Positions 54,704-62,463 of a stretch of DNA of 64,000 nucleotides are shown piece by piece (position 1 is the first letter of the stretch; each line of letters begins with the position of its first letter). This stretch comes from a virus. A program made the translations under genes and the position numbers. The stretch spans positions 122,724 through 186,723 of the IMG/VR virus record IMGVR_UViG_3300028920_000002; one strand, given 5' to 3'. The notes under the pieces are model-generated. The model did not search any database. It was given only the letters and a program-made list of their open reading frames with translations, and was not told the DNA's origin.

Positions 54704-56278
54704 GTGGCTGATGTCACCGTCCTATATGTCAACTCAGACGGTAGCCTGACGCAGCTTCAGGACGGCGACAATCTGCTCACCGACAACCTCAACCGGAAGT
54801 CCTCTTCTGGTAACATCACCATCGGTGGGAATGTCACTGGTGCCGGTGAAGACGTTGTAATCGGTGCCAGTCTATCTGCCACTGGCGAGGTCCTCCTGGG
54901 CTCGGTTGCCTCACAGGCTCGAGTCTTGGGGGACTTCGTGGTGGATGGTGCGTTGGGTGCTGACCTGGATGGTGGCGCATTCGACATTTCCAATATCACC
55001 GTACTGACGTTTGCTGGTTCTAGTGCCACCAGTGGTGACATCAACCTGCCAGACGACGGAAGCATCTTCAGCTACGGAGGGGGTGCTGAGAGACGGCTCT
55101 TCAACGTAACTGGCTCGGCTGTCTTCCTGGGTGAAAACGGTGCGGGGGGAGCTTCAGGTGTAGTCTCAGCGTTCGACATTGAAGCCTCTACCAACGTCGA
55201 CTTCAGTATCGGAGCAGCGGATGACGTAATAGTCTCCATCCAATCTGGCTTCATACAAATTCTAGAAGCGGGTGGTACCCCTAGCAGCCTGCGCTTCTAC
55301 GATGGAGATACCTCCAACTACGTTGCCTTTCGTGCGCCTAGCACCATCGGTGCAGATGTAACGTGGATTCTGCCAACGACAGATTCTACTGGCACTCAGT
55401 ATCTGCGCAGTGACGGTGCTGGTAATCTGTCGTGGGGAACCATAGCAGGTGGTGGTGACGTAACTGGCCCCGCGTCTTCCCTAGACAACGTAGTCTGCCG
55501 GTTCGACGGAACCACAGGCAAGGCTATCCAGGGCGGCACGTACGCACCAACCTACGACGACCTGGGGAACTTCTACGTCAACGCAGATGGTGGGACCATC
55601 AGCCCGTATGACCCTAAGCTCATGGGGTTCGCCAACCTCAGCTCTGGGGAGGCTGGTCGGTTCCAGTTTGGCGACGCAGCGAATGCATTGCAAAACGGTT
55701 ACGACCAGTGCATGCAGCTCTACTCGTACCACACGCTTGTTCTGATGGGGGACAGGCAGAGCGGAACCGGCCCTGCATTCGTTGCTGGCACTGCAGAAGA
55801 TATCAGCCTACTCGTCCTGAACTCAGTGGCGGGCGATGTGGTTGAGGTTGTGCGCGGTGCTGCAGGTCAGACGGCTGATTTGCAACAGTGGCAAAACAGC
55901 GCTGGGACTTCGCTGGCGTCCATCACCTCGGCTGGTCACCTGAACCTCATCAATCACGACGTCGACAACGCCCGTACCGTCTCCTTCAACGCCGCCATCA
56001 CCGGCAGTGGTGCTGGAGGCGGCATCAACTGGACCAATGGGCAGAAGCAGCAGTTCACCATGACTGGCGCCGGTGCGCTGACCTTCACGGCGCCGCCCGG
56101 ACCCTGCCAGCTCACGCTCGTGCTCATCAACGCCGGTACCTACGCGCCTACCTGGCCGGCGGCGGTGGGCTGGGCTGGGCAGACCGAGCCACCGTGGACG
56201 CTGACCGGCACCGACATCGTGACCTTCTACTACGACGGCACAACCTACTGGGGCGTCGCCTCCCTCAACTTCGGATAG
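54704..56278 (+). CDS. Beta-rich tail fibre protein, 524 residues
   Basis: GTG 54704 has GAGGGG upstream. The N-terminal part (LYVNSDGSLTQLQDGDNLL, GNITIGGNVTG) is paralogous to that of the fibre at 51943. The middle is a Gly/Ser/Thr-rich shaft. The segment SSLDNVVCRFDGTTGKAIQG resembles a common phage fibre motif. The C-terminal 90 residues form a beta domain with many aromatic residues (PPWTLTGTDIVTFYYDGTTY), probably distal. Confidence 0.74.
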   Translation: MADVTVLYVNSDGSLTQLQDGDNLLTDNLNRKSSSGNITIGGNVTGAGEDVVIGASLSATGEVLLGSVASQARVLGDFVVDGALGADLDGGAFDISNITVLTFAGSSATSGDINLPDDGSIFSYGGGAERRLFNVTGSAVFLGENGAGGASGVVSAFDIEASTNVDFSIGAADDVIVSIQSGFIQILEAGGTPSSLRFYDGDTSNYVAFRAPSTIGADVTWILPTTDSTGTQYLRSDGAGNLSWGTIAGGGDVTGPASSLDNVVCRFDGTTGKAIQGGTYAPTYDDLGNFYVNADGGTISPYDPKLMGFANLSSGEAGRFQFGDAANALQNGYDQCMQLYSYHTLVLMGDRQSGTGPAFVAGTAEDISLLVLNSVAGDVVEVVRGAAGQTADLQQWQNSAGTSLASITSAGHLNLINHDVDNARTVSFNAAITGSGAGGGINWTNGQKQQFTMTGAGALTFTAPPGPCQLTLVLINAGTYAPTWPAAVGWAGQTEPPWTLTGTDIVTFYYDGTTYWGVASLNFG

Positions 56279-56287
56279 GAACGGACC

Positions 56288-56908
56288 ATGGCTAGCACTA
56301 CCACCAGGCGCGATTACGCAACCTCTGAGTTCACTTCAGCGACCGAGGTGAACGTGGGCATCTTTGCCCAAGAGCTTCAGGACGACGCCAGCGTCGTCGA
56401 GAAGCCTACCAACGTCTACAAGTCTGGCACGACCGTGACTGTGGAGTGGGTTGCAGTGACCGTCTCCCAAGGCACCATCGACGCAGTAGACGCTGATGTA
56501 GCTGCGCACGTTGGTGGCGGCTACGCCACTCCGCCAGTCACCGAGAACTTGGAGGCCGAAACCAGCGACGACAGTGGGGACGAGCAGACGCGGCTGGAGC
56601 TGGACTCTGGGCTGCTCCCTGCTGGCAACTACCTGCTCGGGTGGTATTCCGAGGTGAAGTTGGACGCAGAGGTGGCGAACAGTGCAGTGGCCGTCCGGCT
56701 GTACGTCACCAAGAACGGCGGGACCGAGCAGGAGCGCGGCACTTGCGTCTGGCCCTACTCTCAGTACCACGACTTCGCCGGCAGCTTCCCGTTCGTGGCG
56801 GCGGACGGAGACCGGTATGAGCTGCGCCTAGCGTGGGAACGGCTGGGAGCGAGTAGCAACCCGGCCTTCATCCAGCGCGCCCGCTTGTTCGTTCAGCGGG
56901 ACAACTGA
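56288..56908 (+). CDS. Virion-associated beta-rich protein, 206 residues
   Basis: The ATG is preceded by AGGAACGG. The protein is beta-rich with a jelly-roll-like alternation (LLPAGNYLLGWYSEVKLDAE, VRLYVTKNGG, DRYELRLAWERLG), which fits a receptor-binding or carbohydrate-binding domain. No specific family is assigned. It lies between two fibre genes and is probably a fibre head or tip protein. Confidence 0.66.
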   Translation: MASTTTRRDYATSEFTSATEVNVGIFAQELQDDASVVEKPTNVYKSGTTVTVEWVAVTVSQGTIDAVDADVAAHVGGGYATPPVTENLEAETSDDSGDEQTRLELDSGLLPAGNYLLGWYSEVKLDAEVANSAVAVRLYVTKNGGTEQERGTCVWPYSQYHDFAGSFPFVAADGDRYELRLAWERLGASSNPAFIQRARLFVQRDN

Positions 56909-56917
56909 GGTGCGTGG

Positions 56918-58606
56918 ATGGCGGTGAACATCCAGACGGGGCTGGCATCGTTCGGTGATTCGGTTACCAACGTAACGGTCTCGTCCTACACCGCCTCCAA
57001 GACCTGGCTGCGCTACAGCATGCGGGTCGATGGCAACGACAACGCCTGGGACTGCCAAGTCATCGCGCGTAAGGTTGATTCTACTACCGTCCAATTCGAG
57101 CGCCGGGGGAACACCGGCACGGCTTACGTTCGCTGGTGGCTCATCGAGTGCGACGATTTCTCGGTGCAGGACATCGACTCTGCTGCTCCGTTGGCCAGCA
57201 CTACTTACGAGGACCACACCATCAGCGCGGTTACCACCAGTCGTACCTTCGTGGACGTATCGGCGCGCATGAGCGGGGACCGCGAAAGCGACACCCATCC
57301 TCGCGTGAGGCTGACCAGCTCAACCAATGTGCGCATTGAGCTGGGTGCTGGGGCTAGTGGGGACTTCGAGTACTTCATCCAGGTGGTGCAGCTGGCGGCC
57401 GGCTTGAACCCGGTGGTGCAGCAGCTCGTGGTGGATGACTCGACCAGCGACGAGGAAATCGCCATCACTCGTGTCGACCCACTGAAGACACTCCTGGTCG
57501 CTTCGGCTACCTATGACAACAGTGGCACTTGGGCAAACACCGGTCTGCATACCGTCCGCCTGAACCCGGCGGGGAGCGCAGTGGAGATGGTGCGCACCTC
57601 CCAGACTGGCGAGAACGTCGATGCGGTGGTCTACGTGGTGACCGCCGACATCTTCTCGGTGCAGCGGCGCACTGTCACCACGACTGGCACCACAGGTACG
57701 GTCAAGTTCTTTCCACCCGGCAGCATGGACCGCACCTTCTTCGTGGGCGGTGGCTACTACAACGGGGGCAGCCAGTACGCCGTGAGCAGCGGCGGGCCGG
57801 ATTCTGCTGGGTTCACACTCACTCCAGATGGGTCATTCAGTACCATCACGGCGCAGCGCGAGGTTGCCACAGGAACGGCGACAGTCGAAGTGCAGATGGT
57901 AGAGCTGCGCGGGGTGTTCGTGGAGTTGGACAACATCGCCACCGGCAACGCCGGCGCCAGCGTCTCACACACGCTTACGGACAAGGACCACCGAGTGGTG
58001 CTGGTGTTCGTCGACGACGAGAGCGAGACGCAGGCCAGTGGCGTTACTTATGACGGAGAGGCGATGACGCAGGTGGTGGCTTCCACCTCCACTCCTGGCG
58101 CTGGCAACGCCTCATCCATGTGGGCCATCCTCGACGCGGACTTGCCAGGGAGCGCGGGCAGCTACTCCGTCGTCGTGAGCGGCCTTGACGCGGGCGCGTC
58201 GGTGACGGTGGTGGAGCTGAACAACGTGGCGCAGATTATCCCCACCGGCAACCGTATCGACAACACTGAGACCGGTGCTACCAACGTCTCAACCTCCACC
58301 GCTACCGCGGGTCCACGCGACAGCATCGCTGTCGGTGCGCTGGGCATGGGGGATACTGCTGATACCATCTTGGACCCGCCCACTGGCACTGGCACCTGGA
58401 CGCGCCTGTTCTCGAACGACGCCAGCTCCGCTCGGTACAAGGGCGCCTACTCCAAGCTCTTCAACAACCCGGGGGACAAGGACTACACCGAGACGGGAAG
58501 TAGCTCCGACTGGTTCCGCTCGTCGCAGACCCTGGCCATCTTCATGGCCCACACCATGCCCAACGTCCAGCACTTCAACGCACCCTGGTTCGGAACCAAC
58601 TCTTGA
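56918..58606 (+). CDS. Beta-sandwich-type virion protein, 562 residues
   Basis: This is a long beta-rich protein with two similar-looking halves, each with strands of Val/Thr/Ser and Gly turns. A stretch near 330-470 (VSHTLTDKDHRVVLVFVDDE, SGVTYDGEAMTQVVAS, TVVELNNVAQ) is a pattern I have seen in phage and secreted surface proteins. There is no catalytic motif. The start has GAGGTG about 7 bases upstream. Probably an adhesin-like fibre component. Confidence 0.68.
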   Translation: MAVNIQTGLASFGDSVTNVTVSSYTASKTWLRYSMRVDGNDNAWDCQVIARKVDSTTVQFERRGNTGTAYVRWWLIECDDFSVQDIDSAAPLASTTYEDHTISAVTTSRTFVDVSARMSGDRESDTHPRVRLTSSTNVRIELGAGASGDFEYFIQVVQLAAGLNPVVQQLVVDDSTSDEEIAITRVDPLKTLLVASATYDNSGTWANTGLHTVRLNPAGSAVEMVRTSQTGENVDAVVYVVTADIFSVQRRTVTTTGTTGTVKFFPPGSMDRTFFVGGGYYNGGSQYAVSSGGPDSAGFTLTPDGSFSTITAQREVATGTATVEVQMVELRGVFVELDNIATGNAGASVSHTLTDKDHRVVLVFVDDESETQASGVTYDGEAMTQVVASTSTPGAGNASSMWAILDADLPGSAGSYSVVVSGLDAGASVTVVELNNVAQIIPTGNRIDNTETGATNVSTSTATAGPRDSIAVGALGMGDTADTILDPPTGTGTWTRLFSNDASSARYKGAYSKLFNNPGDKDYTETGSSSDWFRSSQTLAIFMAHTMPNVQHFNAPWFGTNS

Positions 58607-58608
58607 AG

Positions 58609-58617
58609 TGCTAGGAT
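58609..58617 (+). promoter_or_regulatory. Extended -10 promoter for a leaderless gene
   Basis: TGCTAGGAT with 6 bases to the ATG at 58624. AGGAT in the same place could act as a weak ribosome-binding site, so this case is less clear. Confidence 0.48.
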
Positions 58618-58623
58618 GTACAC

Positions 58624-59163
58624 ATGTCCATCGGAGTACAGGTAGACAAGGCTACTACTTCGCTGCCGCTATTCCTGACGGTGAATAGGGCTGGTGCTGG
58701 TGGCATTACGGGCCTAAGCCCCACAGTGGCTGTGCGGGATGCGTCTACGCTCAACAGCTACCTGGACTTCAATGATGGAACCTTCAAGACCTCGGGGTGG
58801 ACCACCAAGTACGCTGCCCTATCAGAAGTCGAGCGGGGACACTACCAGCGCTCTCTCGACGTCTCTGCTCTACCCGTCAGCGCCTTCGATGTGCTCATGG
58901 CGGAGTACCACGTGGACAACGGCGCTGACGTTGTGGGAGATGCGTCAGACGTTCTCATCGTGGTGGAGTTTGAAGGCGACCTGAAGCTCGTACGTCAGAG
59001 CATCACCAACCGCATGGAGGAGTTCCCCGGCAATCCTGGGCAGCTCGTATTGTGGGACGATGATGGCATCACCCCACTCAAGACGTGGCAGCTCAGGGAT
59101 TCTACCGGTGGTGGCATCGTGGCTACGGTGGGCTCTCCTGCCAAGAGGAGTGCGGCTACGTGA
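58624..59163 (+). CDS. Virion-associated protein, 179 residues
   Basis: The start is fixed by the extended -10 box 6 bases upstream. The first 120 residues are beta-rich (ATTSLPLFLTVNRAGAGGIT) and resemble the N-terminal domains of tail-associated proteins; residues 120-179 are mixed. No family is recognised. Its stop overlaps the next GTG. Confidence 0.64.
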   Translation: MSIGVQVDKATTSLPLFLTVNRAGAGGITGLSPTVAVRDASTLNSYLDFNDGTFKTSGWTTKYAALSEVERGHYQRSLDVSALPVSAFDVLMAEYHVDNGADVVGDASDVLIVVEFEGDLKLVRQSITNRMEEFPGNPGQLVLWDDDGITPLKTWQLRDSTGGGIVATVGSPAKRSAAT

Positions 59164-59378
59164 GTACTCGGTCCGGCTTCGTCATGCGGACCTTTTTGCC
59201 CATTGGTCCGCTAGTAGTGAGTCGAGGGTTTGGCGCATTGGGTGAGGTGCTGGTTGAGGAAGAGCCGGACTTGTTCAAGACCGGCCCCACTCAAACGACG
59301 GTCAAGGCCGTCACGAAGAGAGCACCGTGTGCCGTCATCGTTGTGGAAAGCGACGATGACGACGATACCTGTGGCTAA
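59160..59378 (+). CDS. Small hypothetical protein, 72 residues
   Basis: GTG 59160 overlaps the preceding stop (GTGA) with AGAGGAG upstream. The product ends in an Asp-rich tail (ESDDDDDTCG). The frame is open to 59085 but that lies inside the preceding gene. It closes the plus-strand block. A 34-codon frame at 59356-59460 overlaps its end and is not convincing as a gene. Confidence 0.55.
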   Translation: MSTRSGFVMRTFLPIGPLVVSRGFGALGEVLVEEEPDLFKTGPTQTTVKAVTKRAPCAVIVVESDDDDDTCG

Positions 59379-59409
59379 GAGAAAGCTGTGCGGACTGCGC
59401 AACTTTCTC
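59379..59409. terminator. Hairpin between convergent transcription blocks
   Basis: GAGAAAG (59379-59385) pairs with CTTTCTC (59403-59409), enclosing TGCG/CGCA. The stem starts at the stop codon of the last plus-strand gene and precedes the end of the minus-strand block by 28 bases. GCGGACTGCGC occurs twice here (from 59390 and 59418). Confidence 0.45.
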
Positions 59410-59437
59410 CCCCGGGCGCGGACTGCGCTACCGGAGC

Positions 59438-59839
59438 TCAGGTGGCGGACAACCCTCTGAGAAACTCTGTCAGCTGCTGAGGGGGACGTTCGGCTGCACC
59501 ACGGATGACGCAGCCGGCAGCGAAAATCATCTGGTTCAGCAGTGTCCCGTACTCCGCTGGCTGCGGCAGCGACTGCCGCCGCTGCAAGTAGAACGCAATG
59601 CTGTGTGTGAGGAAGTCGACCGGGTGCACTATCGGGTAGTGCTGCGTGTAGCTGCTCCACCCGACGTACCCGCACTTCCTACACCACCAGTAACGACTCG
59701 TGCCCTCCCACTCAATCTGGCCGTCGCAGAACTGCATCTGCGGCTGCCAGTCCAGCTGAAGAGCGTTGCGAGGCTGTCCGATACCCAGGCGCCAAGGCTC
59801 CTGGTCCACTAGAGCTTGGACTTGTGAGACGCCTTCCAT
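59438..59839 (-). CDS. Hypothetical protein with a CxxC motif, 133 residues
   Basis: An AGGAGGTGA ribosome-binding site lies 6 bases before the ATG, the best in the block. The segment RYWWCRKCGYVGWSSYTQHY (about 49-68) has Cys53 and Cys56; another Cys is at 38, so a zinc site is possible. A helical region with HSIAFYLQRRQSLP follows. No family is recognised. It is the last gene of the minus-strand recombination block. Confidence 0.68.
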   Translation of the reverse strand: MEGVSQVQALVDQEPWRLGIGQPRNALQLDWQPQMQFCDGQIEWEGTSRYWWCRKCGYVGWSSYTQHYPIVHPVDFLTHSIAFYLQRRQSLPQPAEYGTLLNQMIFAAGCVIRGAAERPPQQLTEFLRGLSAT

Positions 59840-59895
59840 GAAGTTTCACCTCCTTGGGTGGCGTCCCTCCGTCGTGTCTCGGGCCCTTCCCTAGG

Positions 59896-60009
59896 CTATG
59901 TCTCGGCCAGCTGCGCACGACACAGTATGTCGACGAGCTGAGCTTTGGACGCCTTTGGCGGGAGCGGGAGTCCCAGCGCTACGACGACTTCGCAGAGCTG
60001 GGATTCCAT
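59896..60009 (-). CDS. Small hypothetical protein or end of a longer frame
   Basis: ATG 60009 begins a 37-residue frame (SQLCEVVVALGLPLPPKASK and on), with GTGAGG just upstream. The same frame stays open upstream for about 35 codons with protein-like composition (LPKNEDLRYLPDAAGLSEA) but with no ATG, GTG or TTG, so a frameshift or unusual start may be involved. It fills most of the gap 59840-60092. Confidence 0.42.
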   Translation of the reverse strand: MESQLCEVVVALGLPLPPKASKAQLVDILCRAQLAET

Positions 60010-60092
60010 CGCCTCACTCAGACCTGCGGCATCAGGCAGATAGCGCAGGTCCTCGTTCTTAGGTAGTACCGCCCCTGGCCAAACTGGCGTCT

Positions 60093-61046
60093 CTATTCTT
60101 TTCCCTCCGCACCCAACGTGGCCAGGATGCTCTCGACGAGGTTCGGGTCCTGTGCCTTGAGCAGTTGCGTGACCATGTGAGCGCTCAGGCCCTGCTGTTC
60201 AAGCTGTAGCAGCTGCAGCTGCAAGGAGAGCTTCAGCATGCGCGCCACGCCGAGGATGTCCGAGTGAACTTCTTGCACCAGCGCGTTGTTGCCACTGTGG
60301 ACTTCTGCCAAGGCGGCGAGAACCCTGCTGGCCGCCTCTTGTTTGGCCATGATGCCCCGCAGAGTATCGAGCAGAGCTGGCGCCGCCTGCCCAGCGTCGG
60401 CGGACGTCACCGGGGTCGGCGCGGGCGGAACCGCGGCGGGCGGCGATGGAGCGACTGGCTGGGCGGCCGGAGGTGCCTGTGGGGGCATCTGGGGCGGCAT
60501 CTGCGGTGGGGTGGCCATGGGCACTGGGGCGGCTGGGGGCGGCACCGGCGGCGGCATGGCAGGCGCCACAGGGGCGGCCGGGGGCGCTTGGGGAGCCGGC
60601 ATCTGCGGCACCTGCGGAGGCATCTGCGGCGCCATCTGGGGCGCTGGGGCGCCCGGTGCGACCGGAGGTGCCTGCGGTACGCTGGGCATCTGCGGCGGCA
60701 TCTGGAGAGGCATCTGCGGGGCCTGCTGCTGAGGCGGGACGGGGGCCTGCGGCATCATGGCCGGTGCCGCGGGCGCTACCGGCGCGGCGGCCGGAGACAT
60801 GGCAATCTGGGTGGCCGGCGCGGGCGCCGCTCCTCCCTGGGCGTCCCTGGCTTGGAGGGCTGCGGCGACGGTGGTCGCCATCTGCTCTTCGGACTGTCCG
60901 AGGAAGGCCGTCTCTGCGGCGTCATCGGAGAAGAGCTGCAGCTGGCTCGCCAGGCGGAAGAGCACGCCGCGGCTGTACGGCGGGTTCTTCTTGAGCTCGT
61001 TCACGTCACGGGGTGCGTTGTCGAGAGTGATTTCCAGTACGGTCAT
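60093..61046 (-). CDS. Pro/Ala/Gln/Met-rich linker protein
   Basis: This 317-residue protein has an AGAGGATG-type site before its ATG. The first 68 residues are a small helical domain (LFRLASQLQLFSDDAAETAF). Residues about 70-218 are low-complexity, mostly Pro, Ala, Gln and Met, with many repeats of the type PPQMPPQMP. The last 95 residues are helical (ILGVARMLKLSLQLQLLQLE). Such a layout, two helical ends joined by a flexible linker, suits a scaffold or adaptor protein. It is encoded with recombination nucleases; no family is recognised. Confidence 0.7.
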   Translation of the reverse strand: MTVLEITLDNAPRDVNELKKNPPYSRGVLFRLASQLQLFSDDAAETAFLGQSEEQMATTVAAALQARDAQGGAAPAPATQIAMSPAAAPVAPAAPAMMPQAPVPPQQQAPQMPLQMPPQMPSVPQAPPVAPGAPAPQMAPQMPPQVPQMPAPQAPPAAPVAPAMPPPVPPPAAPVPMATPPQMPPQMPPQAPPAAQPVAPSPPAAVPPAPTPVTSADAGQAAPALLDTLRGIMAKQEAASRVLAALAEVHSGNNALVQEVHSDILGVARMLKLSLQLQLLQLEQQGLSAHMVTQLLKAQDPNLVESILATLGAEGKE

Positions 61047-61047
61047 T

Positions 61048-61452
61048 TCATCCTCTTGGCTTGTACTGCTGGATTCGCTGTTCGTTGCTCGAGTTCGCGC
61101 TCAGGCAAGTGATGACCTGAGCGTCTAGGCACCCGAAGCATGGGTTTGGGTTGTCCGTCATGAGTCCTTTGGCAGGACACTTGAGTTGGGGTTGCACCGT
61201 GTGCCAGTAGTCTCGAAGGAAGTTGATGATGCCGACCCTCCACGAGTCGATGGGGTGCAGCCCGGTATTCATCTCTGGTGGGTCTGCCTTACCGAGCAAG
61301 TAGGCCATCAGCCACTCCCTCGGCGTGCCTGGGTGTACACGAATGCCGGCACGCCCGCACATCTGGTAGAGCTCAGTGTGGTTGAGCCGCTGGAGCGGCG
61401 TGGAGATTCCTGAGCTCTCTGACGATGTCGCTGATGGGGTTGTTTGGGACAT
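61048..61452 (-). CDS. Cys-rich protein with SAP-like helical segment, 134 residues
   Basis: ATG 61452 is a compromise: it overlaps the RusA-like gene by 80 bases, and ATG 61461 is equally possible. Residues 20-55 (LNHTELYQMCGRAGIRVHPG, TPREWLMAYLLGK) look like a short helix-extended-helix DNA-binding motif (SAP or Rho-N type). Four Cys (92, 105, 108, 116) in KCPAKG..PCFGCLDAQVITC may bind zinc. Its stop is 1 base before the next gene's start. Confidence 0.64.
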   Translation of the reverse strand: MSQTTPSATSSESSGISTPLQRLNHTELYQMCGRAGIRVHPGTPREWLMAYLLGKADPPEMNTGLHPIDSWRVGIINFLRDYWHTVQPQLKCPAKGLMTDNPNPCFGCLDAQVITCLSANSSNEQRIQQYKPRG

Positions 61453-61882
61453 CTTCCTCATTCCACGCCCATACATGGGTCGCGTCTTCTGGGCCGTGCT
61501 CTTTGCGGACCGTGACACACCAGTGATGCGAGTCGTCCACTCCGGTGGCCTCACACAGCGCGTCCTCGAACAGCTTGAGCCTATTGCCTACATCGAGTTT
61601 CTTATACCGGCTCTCAGCCTTGCTTGGCCAGGTGGTGTTGTAGACAGCTTTCTCGTCGCCAAAGACGAAGAGGATGACCAGTACGTACGGCACGTTCGGC
61701 TTGAAGTAGCGCATCTCTCGTGGGTAGGTTCGAGCTAGATGGGTCTTCGTTGCCACCTTGTACTTCTTGCCCTTCTCCGTCAGGATGCGCAGCGGGACCG
61801 TCTTCTTACCCTGCCTCTTCATCTTGGTGAAGTAGGCATTGTTGACGCTGATGGGGACGCTGGGAACGTGCAGATGAATCAT
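61373..61882 (-). CDS. rusA: RusA-family Holliday junction resolvase
   Basis: This 169-residue protein matches RusA-type endonucleases. It starts HLHVPSVPISVNNAY, then has EKGKKYKVATKTHL, and KLDVGNRLKLFEDALCEATG with Asp97, Asn100, Lys103 and Asp107, followed by VDDSHHW. RusA is a dimeric, metal-dependent enzyme that cuts four-way junctions in phage recombination. The usual length is 120-150 residues; the extra 30 residues are at the C-terminus, which overlaps the next gene. It overlaps the preceding gene by 4 bases, so all genes here form one operon. Confidence 0.84.
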   Translation of the reverse strand: MIHLHVPSVPISVNNAYFTKMKRQGKKTVPLRILTEKGKKYKVATKTHLARTYPREMRYFKPNVPYVLVILFVFGDEKAVYNTTWPSKAESRYKKLDVGNRLKLFEDALCEATGVDDSHHWCVTVRKEHGPEDATHVWAWNEEDVPNNPISDIVRELRNLHAAPAAQPH

Positions 61883-62463
61883 CCGAATTGCCGCCCCAGA
61901 TTGTGGCCGCGCCTGCCCTGCTCAATCTCCTGGCCCCGGATGGTGACCTGTCGGGAGAGCATCTTCAAGTTGCGCGATAGGCGGTCCATCTGGGACTTCA
62001 CCACCAGCCGCTTCTGCTGAAGCATCTGTAGGTACAACCGAAGCTGCATGTAACGAGGGTCGCACTTGGCGACCTCCTTCATGTAGTCCTCGGAGGGCTT
62101 TTTGGCCTTTGGCTCTGCCTTCGACTCTTCGCGCAGGCGCTCCTTCGTCTTGAGAGTGATGACATCCATCTCGTTCTCGGTCTGGATGACGGCGAAGTCG
62201 ATGCAGGCCAGGCAGTATTCACTGTAGTTCTGCCAGGCGTTCACCTGAGCGTAGAGGTTGGTGTACCTCGTCGTGTCCTGGTCTGTCAGCTGCTCAGCTG
62301 AGACGTACGGAGGACACGGGAAACTCGGAGCAGGGATGGGTTGGAAGCCTTCTCGTGCCAGCTGACCCATGACGCTGTTGTAGGTGTCCCAGTTGTCATG
62401 GATGTTCTGGTGGGCTCCTTGCCCCAGTCCCATCTGCTGCGGGAGTTCGAGTTCGTTGTTCAT
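61879..62463 (-). CDS. Helical protein of the recombination block, 194 residues
   Basis: ATG 62463 overlaps the stop of the nuclease gene. The first 65 residues have Pro, Gln and Met; the remaining part is helical with a probable coiled coil (about 60-185), and a charged linker (ERLREESKAEPKAKKPSED). It has the look of helical accessory proteins often encoded next to phage RecB-like nucleases, though I cannot name a family. Possibly an architectural or annealing partner. Confidence 0.68.
   Translation of the reverse strand: MNNELELPQQMGLGQGAHQNIHDNWDTYNSVMGQLAREGFQPIPAPSFPCPPYVSAEQLTDQDTTRYTNLYAQVNAWQNYSEYCLACIDFAVIQTENEMDVITLKTKERLREESKAEPKAKKPSEDYMKEVAKCDPRYMQLRLYLQMLQQKRLVVKSQMDRLSRNLKMLSRQVTIRGQEIEQGRRGHNLGRQFG

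Noticed and set aside
59356-59460. 34-codon plus-strand frame after the last plus-strand structural gene
   Set aside because: It is short and very basic, runs through the hairpin between the two convergent blocks and has no ribosome-binding site.
59854-60066. Plus-strand 70-residue frame
   Set aside because: It lies opposite a more protein-like minus-strand frame inside a minus-strand operon and has no ribosome-binding site.
60264-61112. Plus-strand 282-residue frame rich in Gly, Arg, His and Trp
   Set aside because: It is the antisense of the Pro/Ala/Gln-rich minus-strand gene at 60093-61046. The composition is what complementing Pro codons gives, and the minus-strand gene has a ribosome-binding site and fits its operon.
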